A stretch of 32,410 bases of DNA from Gemmatimonadota bacterium. Its GTDB lineage: Bacteria; Gemmatimonadota; Gemmatimonadetes; Gemmatimonadales; GWC2-71-9. Below, piece by piece: positions 16,284 to 24,817 of the stretch. The notes under the pieces were generated by a model. The model made no database searches. It saw only the letters and a list, made by a program, of their open reading frames with translations, and was not told the DNA's origin. The DNA lies in contig JACQHC010000128.1 in assembly GCA_016199245.1 (NCBI GenBank), positions 1 to 32,410 of the forward strand, given 5' to 3'. Position 1 is the stretch's first letter; each line of letters starts with the position of its first letter. The position numbers and the translations under genes are program-made.

Positions 16284-17177
16284 GTGACCGACCCGACAGT
16301 CTCCGTCATTATCCCCACGTACAACCGTGTCGCCCTGCTGCGCGAGGCGATCGACTCGGTGCGCCGGCAGACCTTCCGCTCCTGGGAACTCATCGTCATT
16401 GACGACGGCTCGACGGACAACACTGGAGCGTTCCTAGCGGAGCTCGCCGAACCCCAACTCCGCGTTCTTCGCACGGAGCACTCAGGTAATCCCGCGCGGG
16501 TGCGCAACGTTGGTCTGGCTGAGGCGCGCGGCCAATACGTGGCTTTCTTGGACGACGACGACTTGTGGCAACCAGAGAAGCTCGAGGTCCAGATGGGGTT
16601 GCTCAGAACCGGCGGCTGCCGTTGGAGCTACACGGGGTTCGTCCGTGTGAATGCCCTGGGCGAGCGGTTCTGGCAGACCACACCAGACCGCATCTACTGC
16701 GGAAGCATTTTGGAGAAGTTACTAGGAGTCCAGGCAGCTATAGCGCTCCCCACGGTCGTCGCCGAGCGGCGCCTCATAGACAACGTTGGACGGTTTGACG
16801 AGAACATGAGAACCCGAGAGGACTACGCCCTGTGGCTTGAACTCGCGGAGCGAGGGGACGTCGTAGCAACGCCGCAGCAGCTCACGATCGTGCGCGATCA
16901 CGCCGGGAGGCTCTTCCGCCCGGAGGGGTGCCGCGTGAGCGTCGCGTTATACCGGAAGTGATTCGCTCGGCTGGCGCGCCCGGAGCTTCGTCGAGTCTGC
17001 CGCCAGCGAATTGCCGAATCGTATCTCGCCGATGCCCGGTATCGAGTGACCGTGGGCCATTGGCGGCGTGCGCTCTCGGCGACACTGGGTGCGTTACGGT
17101 GGGATCCGCCCTACACCTCGGCCCGACTTATCCGCGCGATGCAGCGGCGGACACCTCCGTGGCGCGGCCGCCGGTAG
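16284..17177 (+). pseudogene. Family 2 glycosyltransferase with in-frame TGA
   Basis: GTG 16284 begins VTDPTVSVIIPTYNR, the usual GT2 N-terminus, followed by ELIVIDDGSTDNT and the DXD-type FLDDDDLW motif, then the acceptor region RFDENMRTREDYALWLEL. After 225 codons the frame meets TGA at 16959-16961 (VALYRK-stop). The same frame then continues for 71 more codons (FARLARPELRRVCRQR, SYLADARYR, LGALRWDP) to TAG at 17177. This is the helical tail normally found in such GT2 proteins, so the original enzyme was about 297 residues. The catalytic domain is complete, so a shortened enzyme may still work. The TGA could be a real nonsense mutation or a sequence error. Sugar donor and acceptor unknown. 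Confidence 0.75.
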
Positions 17178-17182
17178 GCTTC

Positions 17183-17360
17183 GTGACCGACTCGTTGATC
17201 TCTGTCATCCTACCGACCTATAATCGTTCGCCTCTCTTGCGGCAGGCAGTGGAGTCGGTGCGGGAACAGACGTACCGGCAGTGGGAGCTCCCCGTCATCG
17301 ATGATGGTTCGGCCGACGATACCGCCGGGCAGTTGGTGGGGGAGCCGCGGATTGGGGATT
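17183..17360 (+). pseudogene. N-terminal fragment of a second family 2 glycosyltransferase
   Basis: GTG 17183 opens VTDSLISVILPTYNRSPLLRQ and continues VESVREQTYRQWELPVIDDGSADDT, clearly homologous to the first 55 residues of the preceding GT2. After about GQLVGEPRI homology stops, and the frame runs on for about 40 unrelated residues to TAA at 17485. The DDDD donor site and acceptor domain are missing, so it cannot be a functional glycosyltransferase. It starts 6 bp after the end of the upstream GT2 with the same GTGACCGAC start context, consistent with an old tandem duplication later truncated by rearrangement. Confidence 0.75.
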
Positions 17361-17433
17361 GGGCCAGGGCGGGTGACGCCAAGCTCACGGCCGCCATCAG
17401 CGTGGCGACGGTCTCGAGTCTGCCGACTCTCAT
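17340..17433 (-). pseudogene. Inverted 5' fragment of an exported protein gene
   Basis: On the minus strand, ATG 17433 follows a good site (CGAGGTGATTGCC) and encodes MRVGRLETVATLMAAVSLAS then PALAQSPIRG, a convincing signal peptide with an Ala-x-Ala-like cleavage site. Homology to anything ends where the truncated GT2 begins, near 17345. The AQSPIRGSP stretch resembles AAQAPIRGFP at the mature start of the M28B peptidase at 14770, so it may derive from a similar gene, but the match is too short to be sure. Confidence 0.45.
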
Positions 17434-17504
17434 GGCAATCACCTCGTGTATTTCTGAGCCAAGTACTCCCGCCCGCTTCCCGTAACCCGGAGGATGCTGC
17501 ATCA

Positions 17505-18533
17505 ATGGAGCGAGCGCCCACGCAGGGTACCGCCTCGCCGCTGATCTCGCAAAGGGGCATACTTCCCGCCATGCCTGTTGCGCCACGGCCAAACTTTTTC
17601 ATCGTAGGTGCACCTCGGTGCGGCACGACGTCGATGCACTATTACCTGAGCCAGCATCCCGCTGTCTACATGCCGCCGGTCAAAGAGTTACACTTTTTCG
17701 GTAGAGACCTGGATCCGGAGCTCGTCTACCCGGTCCCAGCAGACGCGGACGCATATCTCGCGTTCTTCGCTCCCGCCGGGTCGAGGAGAGGCATCGGTGA
17801 GACCTCGCCGTTCTACCTTTACTCCAGGACGGCCCCCGGTGAGATCGCAGACTTCTCTCCGGACGCGCGAATCGTCATCATGCTGCGCAATCCAGTGGAC
17901 CTCATGTACTCCTGGTTCTGCGGGGGGCGATTCTCATCCGCGTTCATCCCGGCGCACCGACAGCTGGCGTCTTTCGAAGCGGCCGTGGCGGGGGATCTCA
18001 AGCCTCACGGTGAGGTCAGCTCGCCGGACGGGCCACCGCGCTCTCGCGGGAGAGTTCCGCAATCGTATCGGGATCTTGCCGCGTACGCGCAACATGTGAA
18101 GCGGTACCTTGACGCGTTCGGAAGGGCGCGCATCCACGTGGTCTGGTTCGACGAACTCACCAGCGCTCCCGGGCCGGTGTTCCAGCGAATCTGCCGGTTC
18201 CTTGAGGTAGATCCCGGATTCATCCCGGATTTCGCCCCGCGCAACCAGAGTCGCCACGCCCGCGTCCGGACCCTCGTGCGTTTTCTCATTAGGCCTCCAC
18301 CGCTCGCGCGACATCTGGCCCGCGCGCTCGTGCCCGCGAGCGTGCGCCCAGCCATTCGGTCCGTATTCTGGCGGCTCGCCGTGACCCACCCCCCACCCCT
18401 GGACCCGGCCGTCCGCTGCCGTGTGCTGCCACAGTTCGCCGACGACATCCTGAAACTGCAGACACTGCTCGACCGGGACCTGAGCCATTGGCTGCGTTGC
18501 GACGAGGCAGCCCGCAACGTACCGGCGTCCTGA
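17505..18533 (+). CDS. PAPS-dependent sulfotransferase
   Basis: A 342-residue cytosolic sulfotransferase-fold protein. NFFIVGAPRCGTTSMHYYLSQHP near the N-terminus is the 5'-phosphosulfate binding loop, and RIVIMLRNPVDLMYSWF is the 3'-phosphate binding motif. KELHFFGRD and GETSPFYLY between them are typical of bacterial and heparan-type sulfotransferases. FDELTSAPGPVFQRICRFLEVDP is the usual C-terminal region. It transfers sulfate from PAPS to a hydroxyl or amine on a sugar, lipid or peptide. The acceptor is unknown, but the surrounding glycosyltransferases suggest a glycan. ATG 17505 follows GGAGG with 11-nt spacing; ATG 17571 (MPVAPRPNFF) is a plausible shorter start. The following 139 bp (18534-18672) hold nothing recognisable. 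Confidence 0.9.
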   Translation: MERAPTQGTASPLISQRGILPAMPVAPRPNFFIVGAPRCGTTSMHYYLSQHPAVYMPPVKELHFFGRDLDPELVYPVPADADAYLAFFAPAGSRRGIGETSPFYLYSRTAPGEIADFSPDARIVIMLRNPVDLMYSWFCGGRFSSAFIPAHRQLASFEAAVAGDLKPHGEVSSPDGPPRSRGRVPQSYRDLAAYAQHVKRYLDAFGRARIHVVWFDELTSAPGPVFQRICRFLEVDPGFIPDFAPRNQSRHARVRTLVRFLIRPPPLARHLARALVPASVRPAIRSVFWRLAVTHPPPLDPAVRCRVLPQFADDILKLQTLLDRDLSHWLRCDEAARNVPAS

Positions 18534-18672
18534 CATGCAAACGCGTTCTCCTCTACATCGAGCGATCCACCCCGGGGGCCCGGCCGCGGACGGATCGGAC
18601 GGAAGTCGTTGTTTAGTAATGCTAGCGCGAATGGCTTCGTTCTCGGATGGATCAGCGATGGTTCCATGCGCC

Positions 18673-20464
18673 TCAATCCGGCCGCTCGGGGTCGTGCCGC
18701 GCAGCGGCGCATGAGGGTATGCGGATCCGGCCACCGACGACTTCGCGCAATCGAGCGGCTCGATCCGCGGACGCGCGCATCCAATACGTCCGGTACCCGT
18801 CCCCACGAATGACGCTGTCCGCCACCATGGAGACGATACGGTGGTACGCGGCAAGATAGCGGGGGCAGGCGAACGGCTGGGCCGGACTCCGTTCACTGAA
18901 CAGGAACACCATGTCCCGGCCGGCCTGGCGCTTCACGTCGCTAGCGAGGTGGCGAAGGTCCGGCATGCGATCAACCGACGCGCCGGTCGTGAAATGGAGG
19001 CTTGCAACCAGCCAGCCCTCGGTTCGCACCGATGGAGACGAACCGGAGCGCAGGTTCACCTCTCCCCAATGCACCGCGGGCCGGTCCAGCACACTTGGCT
19101 GGGTGAGCCCCTGCCACCCGTACTCGCGATAACGTTCGACGTTGCCCAGTGACAGCAGGGTTCCGACTCCGGTCGCGCCGATAACAACTGCCGATTCCAG
19201 CCCGAAGCGCGACGGCCGCAGCCGCGAAAGAATCGCACATGCACCGAGCGGGACAAGGCAGAGGGCAGACGGATTCAGCATCCGGGCATCCAGGCTTACG
19301 CCCCACACGGCACCCAGGCCGACGAGAGTCGCGGCGTAAAGGCATGCAAAGCCGGCGAGCACACGAACATATGGCCGCGACCAGAGGACCCGCTGACTAC
19401 CGGCCTCGGGGTCGGCCACGTCCTGCCTGGAACGTGTCGCCCTCAAGACCACCGCGATCAGGGCGGCGACGGTAACGTAGATGGCCACCGACCTGCCCGA
19501 CGTCACCCAGTAGGTCTGACGGACCGGGCCACATGCCGCGCTCCCCCGGGAACATCGTTTGAATCAGTCCTAACACGACCCCCAAAGCGCTTCCCGCCAG
19601 CCCCCGCGCGGCGGGGGCGGGAGGCACACCGCCCCACCCGCCTGCAAGTGCGATGTTGCGGAGAACAAGCGGGCTGATCAGCAACGGGTAGAGCAACAGC
19701 GCGGATGCGACCGGCCAGGCCGACCTGCGAGGCAACGGACGTGGGTGGCGGAACAGGACGTACGCTACGCACAGCGCGACCAGCGCGTACACGGTAACAC
19801 CCACGTACCGGACGCAGGTCGCCAGGACCGCGGCCATCACCGCCCCGAAGAGGGGCCACCTCTCCTGCCCATTGCCTTCCATCCAGCGTGATACCCAGAG
19901 GACCGCGAGCAGCACGAGAACCGCAAACGGTGGCTCAGACCACACCACCCGGACGACGCTTTGAAACATGGGAAGGACGCCGACCAGCGCCCCCGCAGCG
20001 ACCGCGGTCCGCGGGCCGGCAATCAAACTCGCCAGCCGCACGATCAAGAGGAGGACCGCAGCCCCGCCGACCAGCGCCACCGCTTGGCCCGCCGCTACGG
20101 CAGGGCTGCCCGTGATGCGCATGAGCCCCGCAATGAGTAGCGGGAACCCCGGCGGCCACGTAGTGAAGGCGTAGAGGGGCGTTCCGTCGCGGGCCACCCA
20201 CGTCGGTCCGGGGATGGCCTGAACCGGGCTCCCGATACGGACCGACACGTGGCGATCAGAGATCGGCGTCGCGACACGACCTTCCTTGACTATCGTGCTG
20301 GCAGCACTGACATAGAACAGAGAGTCCGGCGAAACGCCCGGAGCACCTCCCGTAACAATGACATAGAGCAATCCGCCAGGACCCAGTACCAGCAGCGCAC
20401 GGGAGAGAGCTCCCAGGGCATCGGCAAACGGGCGGCCCCGCAACAGCCGCTGATACGCCGTCAT
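18673..20464 (-). pseudogene. GT39/ArnT-like membrane glycosyltransferase, frameshifted
   Basis: Two overlapping minus-strand frames make one protein of about 595 residues. The upstream part (start ATG 20464) has many membrane segments and GVSPDSLFYVSAASTIVKEG with the acidic residue expected in the first outer loop of dolichyl-phosphate-sugar-type transferases, then FTTWPPGFPLLIAG. It loses sense after about FPGERGMWPGPS. The other frame picks up with VRQTYWVTSGRSVAIYVTVAAL, further membrane helices, and a soluble tail ending YRTYWMRASADRAARLRE. One indel near 19505-19530 explains this. It overlaps the upstream GT9 gene by ATGA. Such enzymes use lipid-linked sugars at the outer membrane-face. 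Two genuine separate genes is less likely, since the second would start in mid-helix. No Shine-Dalgarno was found for it. Confidence 0.7.
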
Positions 20465-21570
20465 TCAGCGGGTTGGCAGCCTTCGGAGCGTATGATCCGC
20501 GGGCTCGTGCGCACACGCTGGAGGAGCTCCACGGCTGCATCCACCACGAGTCCAGGCTCAAGATCCGCCAGGCACGACCGGTCCCACCCGCCCTCACACT
20601 TCCCGTGCATGCAGACACCATCCGGTTGCGTGCAGGCGAGCACCAGCTCGCTGAAGGTGCCGTGTGGCCGGGCCCAGACCCAGCGACTCGCGCCGAATAG
20701 CCCGATGGTGGGTACGCCGAGCGCCCACGCGACGTGCATCAGACCGCCGTCTTCGGACACCGCCAGCACACACCGCTTGATGATCGCCGCCGCTTCCACC
20801 TGCGACGCGTGCCCGACAAGGTCAACCATTTGATCGCCAAGAGCGACCTTCAGCGCGTCCGTCTTGTCCCGGATTCCCGGAAGACCCGTGACCACAAATT
20901 GGGTCGGGTGCCCGCGACGGGCCGCGAATTCGCGAGCGAAGGACACGTATGCTGCGACCGGCCATTGGCGGTCCGGAAACGCGCCGCCGGGATTGAGCAG
21001 GACCAAATCATTCCCCCGCCTCCAGCCGCCCCGCGCAAGCTGCTCGGATCCCGCTTCCGGGTTGGTCAACTGGAGGCCAGGCAGGACCTCGGCCACGCCG
21101 ACTCCCGCCGCTTCAATCGTTCGGCGAGTTCGCTCGCCGGCCGGGGACGGCGAATACCGATCAAACTCCACCCAAGCGGTCGGCCCGAGGAGCATTCGCA
21201 CCAGCCGACTGACGCGGTTGCGCTGAAGGTCCAGAACGACCTGATAGCGGCCAAGCAACAAACGCGGCAAGAGGCCCAGGGCACTGAGCAGCTGCCGCCG
21301 ATAGCGCCGACCGCCGCCGATCTCGAACACCCGGTCGAATAGACGAACGCCCTTCGGAATGGCCGCCACTTCTTGGCGCGTCAGGAAGTCGAGCGTCACG
21401 TTCGGAAGCGTGCGTCGCACCGCATGCAGGTAGGGTAATGTGAGCACCGTGTCGCCCAGCCCTTGCAGGCGAATGGCGAGAATGCGGGACGGAGGTCCCG
21501 GGCCGCGCCAGGGACGGGCGTTGATGTCCTCGCTCGCCGGAACGCGGCCGGCGGCCGCGACGTGCGTCAG
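20461..21570 (-). CDS. Family 9 glycosyltransferase (heptosyltransferase-like), apparent CTG start
   Basis: A 369-residue GT9-type protein. The N-terminal domain starts RILAIRLQGLGDTVLTLPYLHAVRRTLP, as in ADP-heptose:LPS heptosyltransferases. The C-terminal domain has VLLNPGGAFPDRQWP and AVSEDGGLMHVAWALGVPTIGLFGASR, the conserved donor-binding motif of the family. It probably adds a heptose or related sugar to a lipid- or core-linked glycan. No ATG, GTG or TTG in frame precedes the first conserved residues after the upstream stop. CTG at 21570 overlaps the HprK-like stop as CTGA and lies just after GGAGGAGGGA, so it is the best start. The track's upstream extension is an antisense-derived leader. 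Its end overlaps the GT39-like gene by ATGA. Confidence 0.85.
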   Translation of the reverse strand: MTHVAAAGRVPASEDINARPWRGPGPPSRILAIRLQGLGDTVLTLPYLHAVRRTLPNVTLDFLTRQEVAAIPKGVRLFDRVFEIGGGRRYRRQLLSALGLLPRLLLGRYQVVLDLQRNRVSRLVRMLLGPTAWVEFDRYSPSPAGERTRRTIEAAGVGVAEVLPGLQLTNPEAGSEQLARGGWRRGNDLVLLNPGGAFPDRQWPVAAYVSFAREFAARRGHPTQFVVTGLPGIRDKTDALKVALGDQMVDLVGHASQVEAAAIIKRCVLAVSEDGGLMHVAWALGVPTIGLFGASRWVWARPHGTFSELVLACTQPDGVCMHGKCEGGWDRSCLADLEPGLVVDAAVELLQRVRTSPRIIRSEGCQPAE

Positions 21571-22541
21571 CTTCCCTCCTCCAGCTCCGCCACGACTCCA
21601 TCGAGCAGGGGCACGGCCGCTAACGGCGAGCCCCCGAGGGTGAGCCGCCATCCACCGCCCGACGCGAGCGCCGCTGCGCGGGAGCGGATGGTGTCGGCGT
21701 AGAGGTCGAAGCCGGACTCGAGGTGTCCGGTGAGTTCGGCGACTACGACGTCCGAGGGGACTCGCTCGAGCGTCGGCTGGTCTCCGACGCCCGGCTTCAG
21801 CAGGCACACGGCCACGTGCTCCGCATACTGGCGGTGCTCGCCCGGAGAAACGACCACCTTGGTCTTGCCGGTCGCGAGCGTCGTGGGCTGCATCCCGCGC
21901 AGCTCCGGAAAGTGCTCCAGCGCCCCGATCGGAAGGTGGATCCGCGACCGCCGACCCCAAATACGCAGTTGGGGACGAAGTTGCACGTACACCGCCTCGT
22001 CCGCCAGCACGGTGTAGCCGGCGCGCCGTGCTGCATACGTGAGGGTGCTCTTCCCCGAACCGCCGGGGCCGGCGAGCACGATCGCGACGGAGCGCCGAAC
22101 GATGGCGGCCGCGTGCAGGGGCTGTCGATCCTGGGAACCCAGCAGAAACAGGGTCAGCGGCTCGAGCAGGCCGTCTGCGAACTCGGCCGATCGCGCCACC
22201 ACGCGCGTCGTAGTGTACACCACGGCGTCTAGACGCTTCGTGTCCGCCACGCCAGCGGTGCCGGGCGCCATGACCAAGAGCCGCTCCGCATCCAACAGCC
22301 GGTACTGGACCGCCGGTCCGTCCCTGAAGGTCTCATCACTGTCGTGGACGATGATCCGCACGCGGGCGCTCGACGGCGTGACCAGGCCGGCACCGTCAGT
22401 CAACGCGTTCCAGGCGCCGTACGTCTGTCGTACGGCCTCTAGGACGGAAGGAGCGTTGCTGGCGAACCTCGTCAGGATGCCGAGGACGGGTAGCTGCGCC
22501 GTATGAGAAAGCGCCACGTTGCGGTACAGCGAATCGGTCAT
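21567..22541 (-). CDS. HPr-kinase-like ATPase of a modification cluster
   Basis: A 324-residue protein with a P-loop AGPGGSGKST at residues 157-166, preceded by PLHAAAIV, a pairing typical of HprK-like proteins encoded in exopolysaccharide and lasso-peptide clusters rather than true HPr kinase/phosphorylase. Downstream YTVLADEAVYVQL is a Walker-B-like acidic region. The first 130 residues lack the HprK N-terminal domain and instead resemble the leader domain of these cluster kinases. Known relatives phosphorylate a serine or hydroxyl on a peptide; the substrate here is unknown. It starts the leftward operon with GT9 and the GT39-like gene and is divergent from the GT2/GT4 operon. No Shine-Dalgarno is evident at ATG 22541. 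No PqqD-like partner was found. Confidence 0.8.
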   Translation of the reverse strand: MTDSLYRNVALSHTAQLPVLGILTRFASNAPSVLEAVRQTYGAWNALTDGAGLVTPSSARVRIIVHDSDETFRDGPAVQYRLLDAERLLVMAPGTAGVADTKRLDAVVYTTTRVVARSAEFADGLLEPLTLFLLGSQDRQPLHAAAIVRRSVAIVLAGPGGSGKSTLTYAARRAGYTVLADEAVYVQLRPQLRIWGRRSRIHLPIGALEHFPELRGMQPTTLATGKTKVVVSPGEHRQYAEHVAVCLLKPGVGDQPTLERVPSDVVVAELTGHLESGFDLYADTIRSRAAALASGGGWRLTLGGSPLAAVPLLDGVVAELEEGS

Positions 22542-22653
22542 CGTGTGGCACGCGAAGAATGTCGTACCGGCTGGTACCCGCCGGAGGGGGCCTTATAGAT
22601 GCCCGCCGCTCCGCGTATCGTCCAGTACGCGCTATCGGCAGGCGGAACCGGGT

Positions 22654-23667
22654 ATGAGACCAATAACCGTATCGGCCGTGATCCCGACTCGGAACAGGCC
22701 AGGGAGTCTGCGCCGGACTCTCACGGCGCTCGCGGCCCAGGAACGCCTGCCGGACGAAGTGATCGTGGCCGACGCGAGTGACCGGCCGTCGGACATCGAC
22801 GCGCTCGCCGCCGCACACCCGCCGCTGTCCCTCAGGTCCTTCCACACAGCGCCATCCGTCTGCGCGCAGCGCAACGAAGCCATCCGCCGGGCCGGCGGGT
22901 CCCACATCTTTCTCTGCGACGATGATATTGAGCCACCTCCCGAATACCTCCGGCGCCTCGAGGCGTATCTTGTACACCATTGCGAGGTAGGCGCCGTCAC
23001 GGGAGTAATTTCCGAGCCCGACGCTGCCGGGCACTTTTCAGACCCCTTCCCGGTGCCCGGCTTGCGACAGCTGGTAACCAGTTTTGTCGCCCAGCGCACG
23101 GTGTGGGCAGACGTCGAAGCGACGACCGGAACTGCGTTTACCGCGCTGCCTCTCGCGCTGCTCAAGGGATGGTACCGCCGGCGCGGGAACACATGGTCCC
23201 TGGCCGGGTGGCCCCTGGTGACCCAGGTTAACGCGCCGATCGCACGGACGGCCATTTACGGGCTTGGGGCCGCGCTCGTGCGCCGGGACTGGCTCCTGGC
23301 GTCGCCGTACGACGAACGCCTGGGGTCGCACGGAATTGGCGACAATTATGGCGTGGCACTGGGGTTCCCCGGCGACCGCGCCATTATTCTCCTCACGGAT
23401 CTGCCGGTGCGCCACCACAAGGCGCAGGACAACAGACTCGAAAGCCTGAGCGCACAGTACCGGCGTGTTCTCGCACTCCATTACTTCATGCGGCGCAGCT
23501 CGAGGTTTTCCAGCCTCAACGTGGCGTTCCTCGTGTGGTCGCTGATGGCCAGCGCCGCCGCCCACGGCATTCGCGGTCGCGGAGATCCGTTCCGCATCAC
23601 GATTCGTGCGCTTCGGGTCATCGTCACCGGGCGGAATCCCCTGCTGGGGGGCCGGACGGCGGCGTGA
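22654..23667 (+). CDS. Family 2 glycosyltransferase
   Basis: A 337-residue GT-A fold protein. ITVSAVIPTRNRPGSLRRTL is the N-terminal nucleotide-binding strand-loop, VIVADASD follows, and HIFLCDDDIEPPPEYL carries the DDD donor-metal motif. GHFSDPFPVPGLRQL to GNTWSLAGWPLV is an unusual insert. AALVRRDWLLASPYDERLGSHGIGDNYGVALGF is the acceptor/catalytic-base region (GxGDN in place of the common ED). The tail is hydrophobic (LNVAFLVWSLMASAAAHGI), suggesting membrane association. ATG 22654 begins exactly at the conserved fold; the track start at 22519 adds unrelated residues. It leads the rightward GT2-GT4-NTP_transf_5 operon, 22 bp before GT4. Confidence 0.85.
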   Translation: MRPITVSAVIPTRNRPGSLRRTLTALAAQERLPDEVIVADASDRPSDIDALAAAHPPLSLRSFHTAPSVCAQRNEAIRRAGGSHIFLCDDDIEPPPEYLRRLEAYLVHHCEVGAVTGVISEPDAAGHFSDPFPVPGLRQLVTSFVAQRTVWADVEATTGTAFTALPLALLKGWYRRRGNTWSLAGWPLVTQVNAPIARTAIYGLGAALVRRDWLLASPYDERLGSHGIGDNYGVALGFPGDRAIILLTDLPVRHHKAQDNRLESLSAQYRRVLALHYFMRRSSRFSSLNVAFLVWSLMASAAAHGIRGRGDPFRITIRALRVIVTGRNPLLGGRTAA

Positions 23668-23689
23668 CCGCCAGCCCATCGCCTCGATC

Positions 23690-24817
23690 GTGAGGATCGC
23701 CCTGGTGGTACCGGGCGGCGTGAGCCGCGACGGGGAATACCGCGTCATTCCGGTGCTCCTGTGGCTCATCGAGCGCTTGGCGCACCGGCACGATGTCCAC
23801 GTGGTGACGTTCCGCCAAGAAGCTGTGCCCGCGTCGTGGCCGCTGCTCGGGGCGACGGTGCACAACGTCGGCCGTCGACCCCGAAGCGTGCGGGCTCTCA
23901 GGATCTTGCTCCACCTACACAGATCGAAACCGTTTGACGTGTTTCACTCCATCTGGGCAGGCGGCCCCGGCCTCGCCGCGTTCGCAGCCGCCCGGCTCTG
24001 TCGCAAGCCGGTCCTGGTCCACGTTGCGGGCGGTGAGCTGGTGTGGATGCCCGAGCTCGAGTTCGGCGCCGCGCGCCGGGCGTGGTGGCGAGCATTGACC
24101 CGAATGGTCCTGCGCGGCGCCGACGTGGTGACGGCGGCCAGTACCTCGATGGTCGCGCTGGCGCGGGCGGCTGGCGCGGCACCGAGACGGGTGACGCTCG
24201 GGGTCGACACCGATCAATGGACCCCGTCGCCGCCTCGCGCCCGCCCGCTCGATCGTCCGGCGAGGCTGGTGCAGGTCGCGAGCCTCACCCCTGTGAAGGA
24301 CCAAACGACACTCCTGCGGGGGCTCGCGCGGCTCGTGGCCGACGGACGCTCCGTCCACCTCAACCTCGTCGGCGAAGACGCGTACCAAGGCGCGATGCAG
24401 CGGGAGGCGGCCGAGCTGGGTGTCACCCCCCACGTGAGCTTCGATGGATTCCTTCCCCAGCGCAAGGTCATCCCGGTGGTACGGGCGGCGGACCTGATGG
24501 TGGTGTCCTCGCGACATGAGGCCGGACCCGTCGCTCTCCTCGAAGCCGCAGCCGTCGGCGTGCCGACGGTGGGGACGGCCGTAGGCCATGTCCGGGACTT
24601 CGCGCCGGACGCCGCGGTCGCCGTGCCGATCGGAGATCCCGTTGCGCTCGCTCGGGAAGTCGGTCGCCTGCTGGACGACGAGCCGCGACGACTCGCGCTC
24701 GCGGCTCAGGCGCAGCACCGGGCCCTGAGCGAGGACGCCGACTGGACGTGCGCGCGGTTCGAGGAGCTGTACCGCGACGTCACCAGCCGGCGTCCGGCTC
24801 GCGGGATCCTCCGGTGA
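23690..24817 (+). CDS. Family 4 glycosyltransferase
   Basis: A 375-residue GT-B enzyme starting at GTG 23690 (VRIALVVPGGVSRDGEYRVIPVL), the first codon that gives a proper N-terminal Rossmann strand. The N-domain continues with FDVFHSIWAGGPGLAAFAAARL and HVAGGELVWMPELEFG. The C-domain starts at VQVASLTPVKDQTTLLRGLARL, and the donor-binding signature SRHEAGPVALLEAAAVGVPTVGT contains the two glutamates of the EX7E motif. It should transfer a sugar from a nucleotide donor with retention of configuration. It lies between GT2 and the nucleotidyltransferase in one operon, overlapping the latter by GTGA. Confidence 0.9.
   Translation: MRIALVVPGGVSRDGEYRVIPVLLWLIERLAHRHDVHVVTFRQEAVPASWPLLGATVHNVGRRPRSVRALRILLHLHRSKPFDVFHSIWAGGPGLAAFAAARLCRKPVLVHVAGGELVWMPELEFGAARRAWWRALTRMVLRGADVVTAASTSMVALARAAGAAPRRVTLGVDTDQWTPSPPRARPLDRPARLVQVASLTPVKDQTTLLRGLARLVADGRSVHLNLVGEDAYQGAMQREAAELGVTPHVSFDGFLPQRKVIPVVRAADLMVVSSRHEAGPVALLEAAAVGVPTVGTAVGHVRDFAPDAAVAVPIGDPVALAREVGRLLDDEPRRLALAAQAQHRALSEDADWTCARFEELYRDVTSRRPARGILR

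Noticed and set aside
17301-17504. N-terminal extension of the sulfotransferase ORF
   Set aside because: It runs through the rearrangement scar and has no sulfotransferase-like sequence; a good ribosome site precedes ATG 17505.
18534-18672. Possible gene or RNA in the gap after the sulfotransferase
   Set aside because: No ribosome site, hairpin with U-tract or conserved peptide; ORFs here are continuations of antisense frames.
20461-22541. Lasso-peptide biosynthetic cluster
   Set aside because: The HprK-like kinase and nucleotidyltransferases fit as tailoring enzymes, but no asparagine-synthetase-like cyclase, transglutaminase-like protease, PqqD-like protein or precursor with a lasso leader was found.
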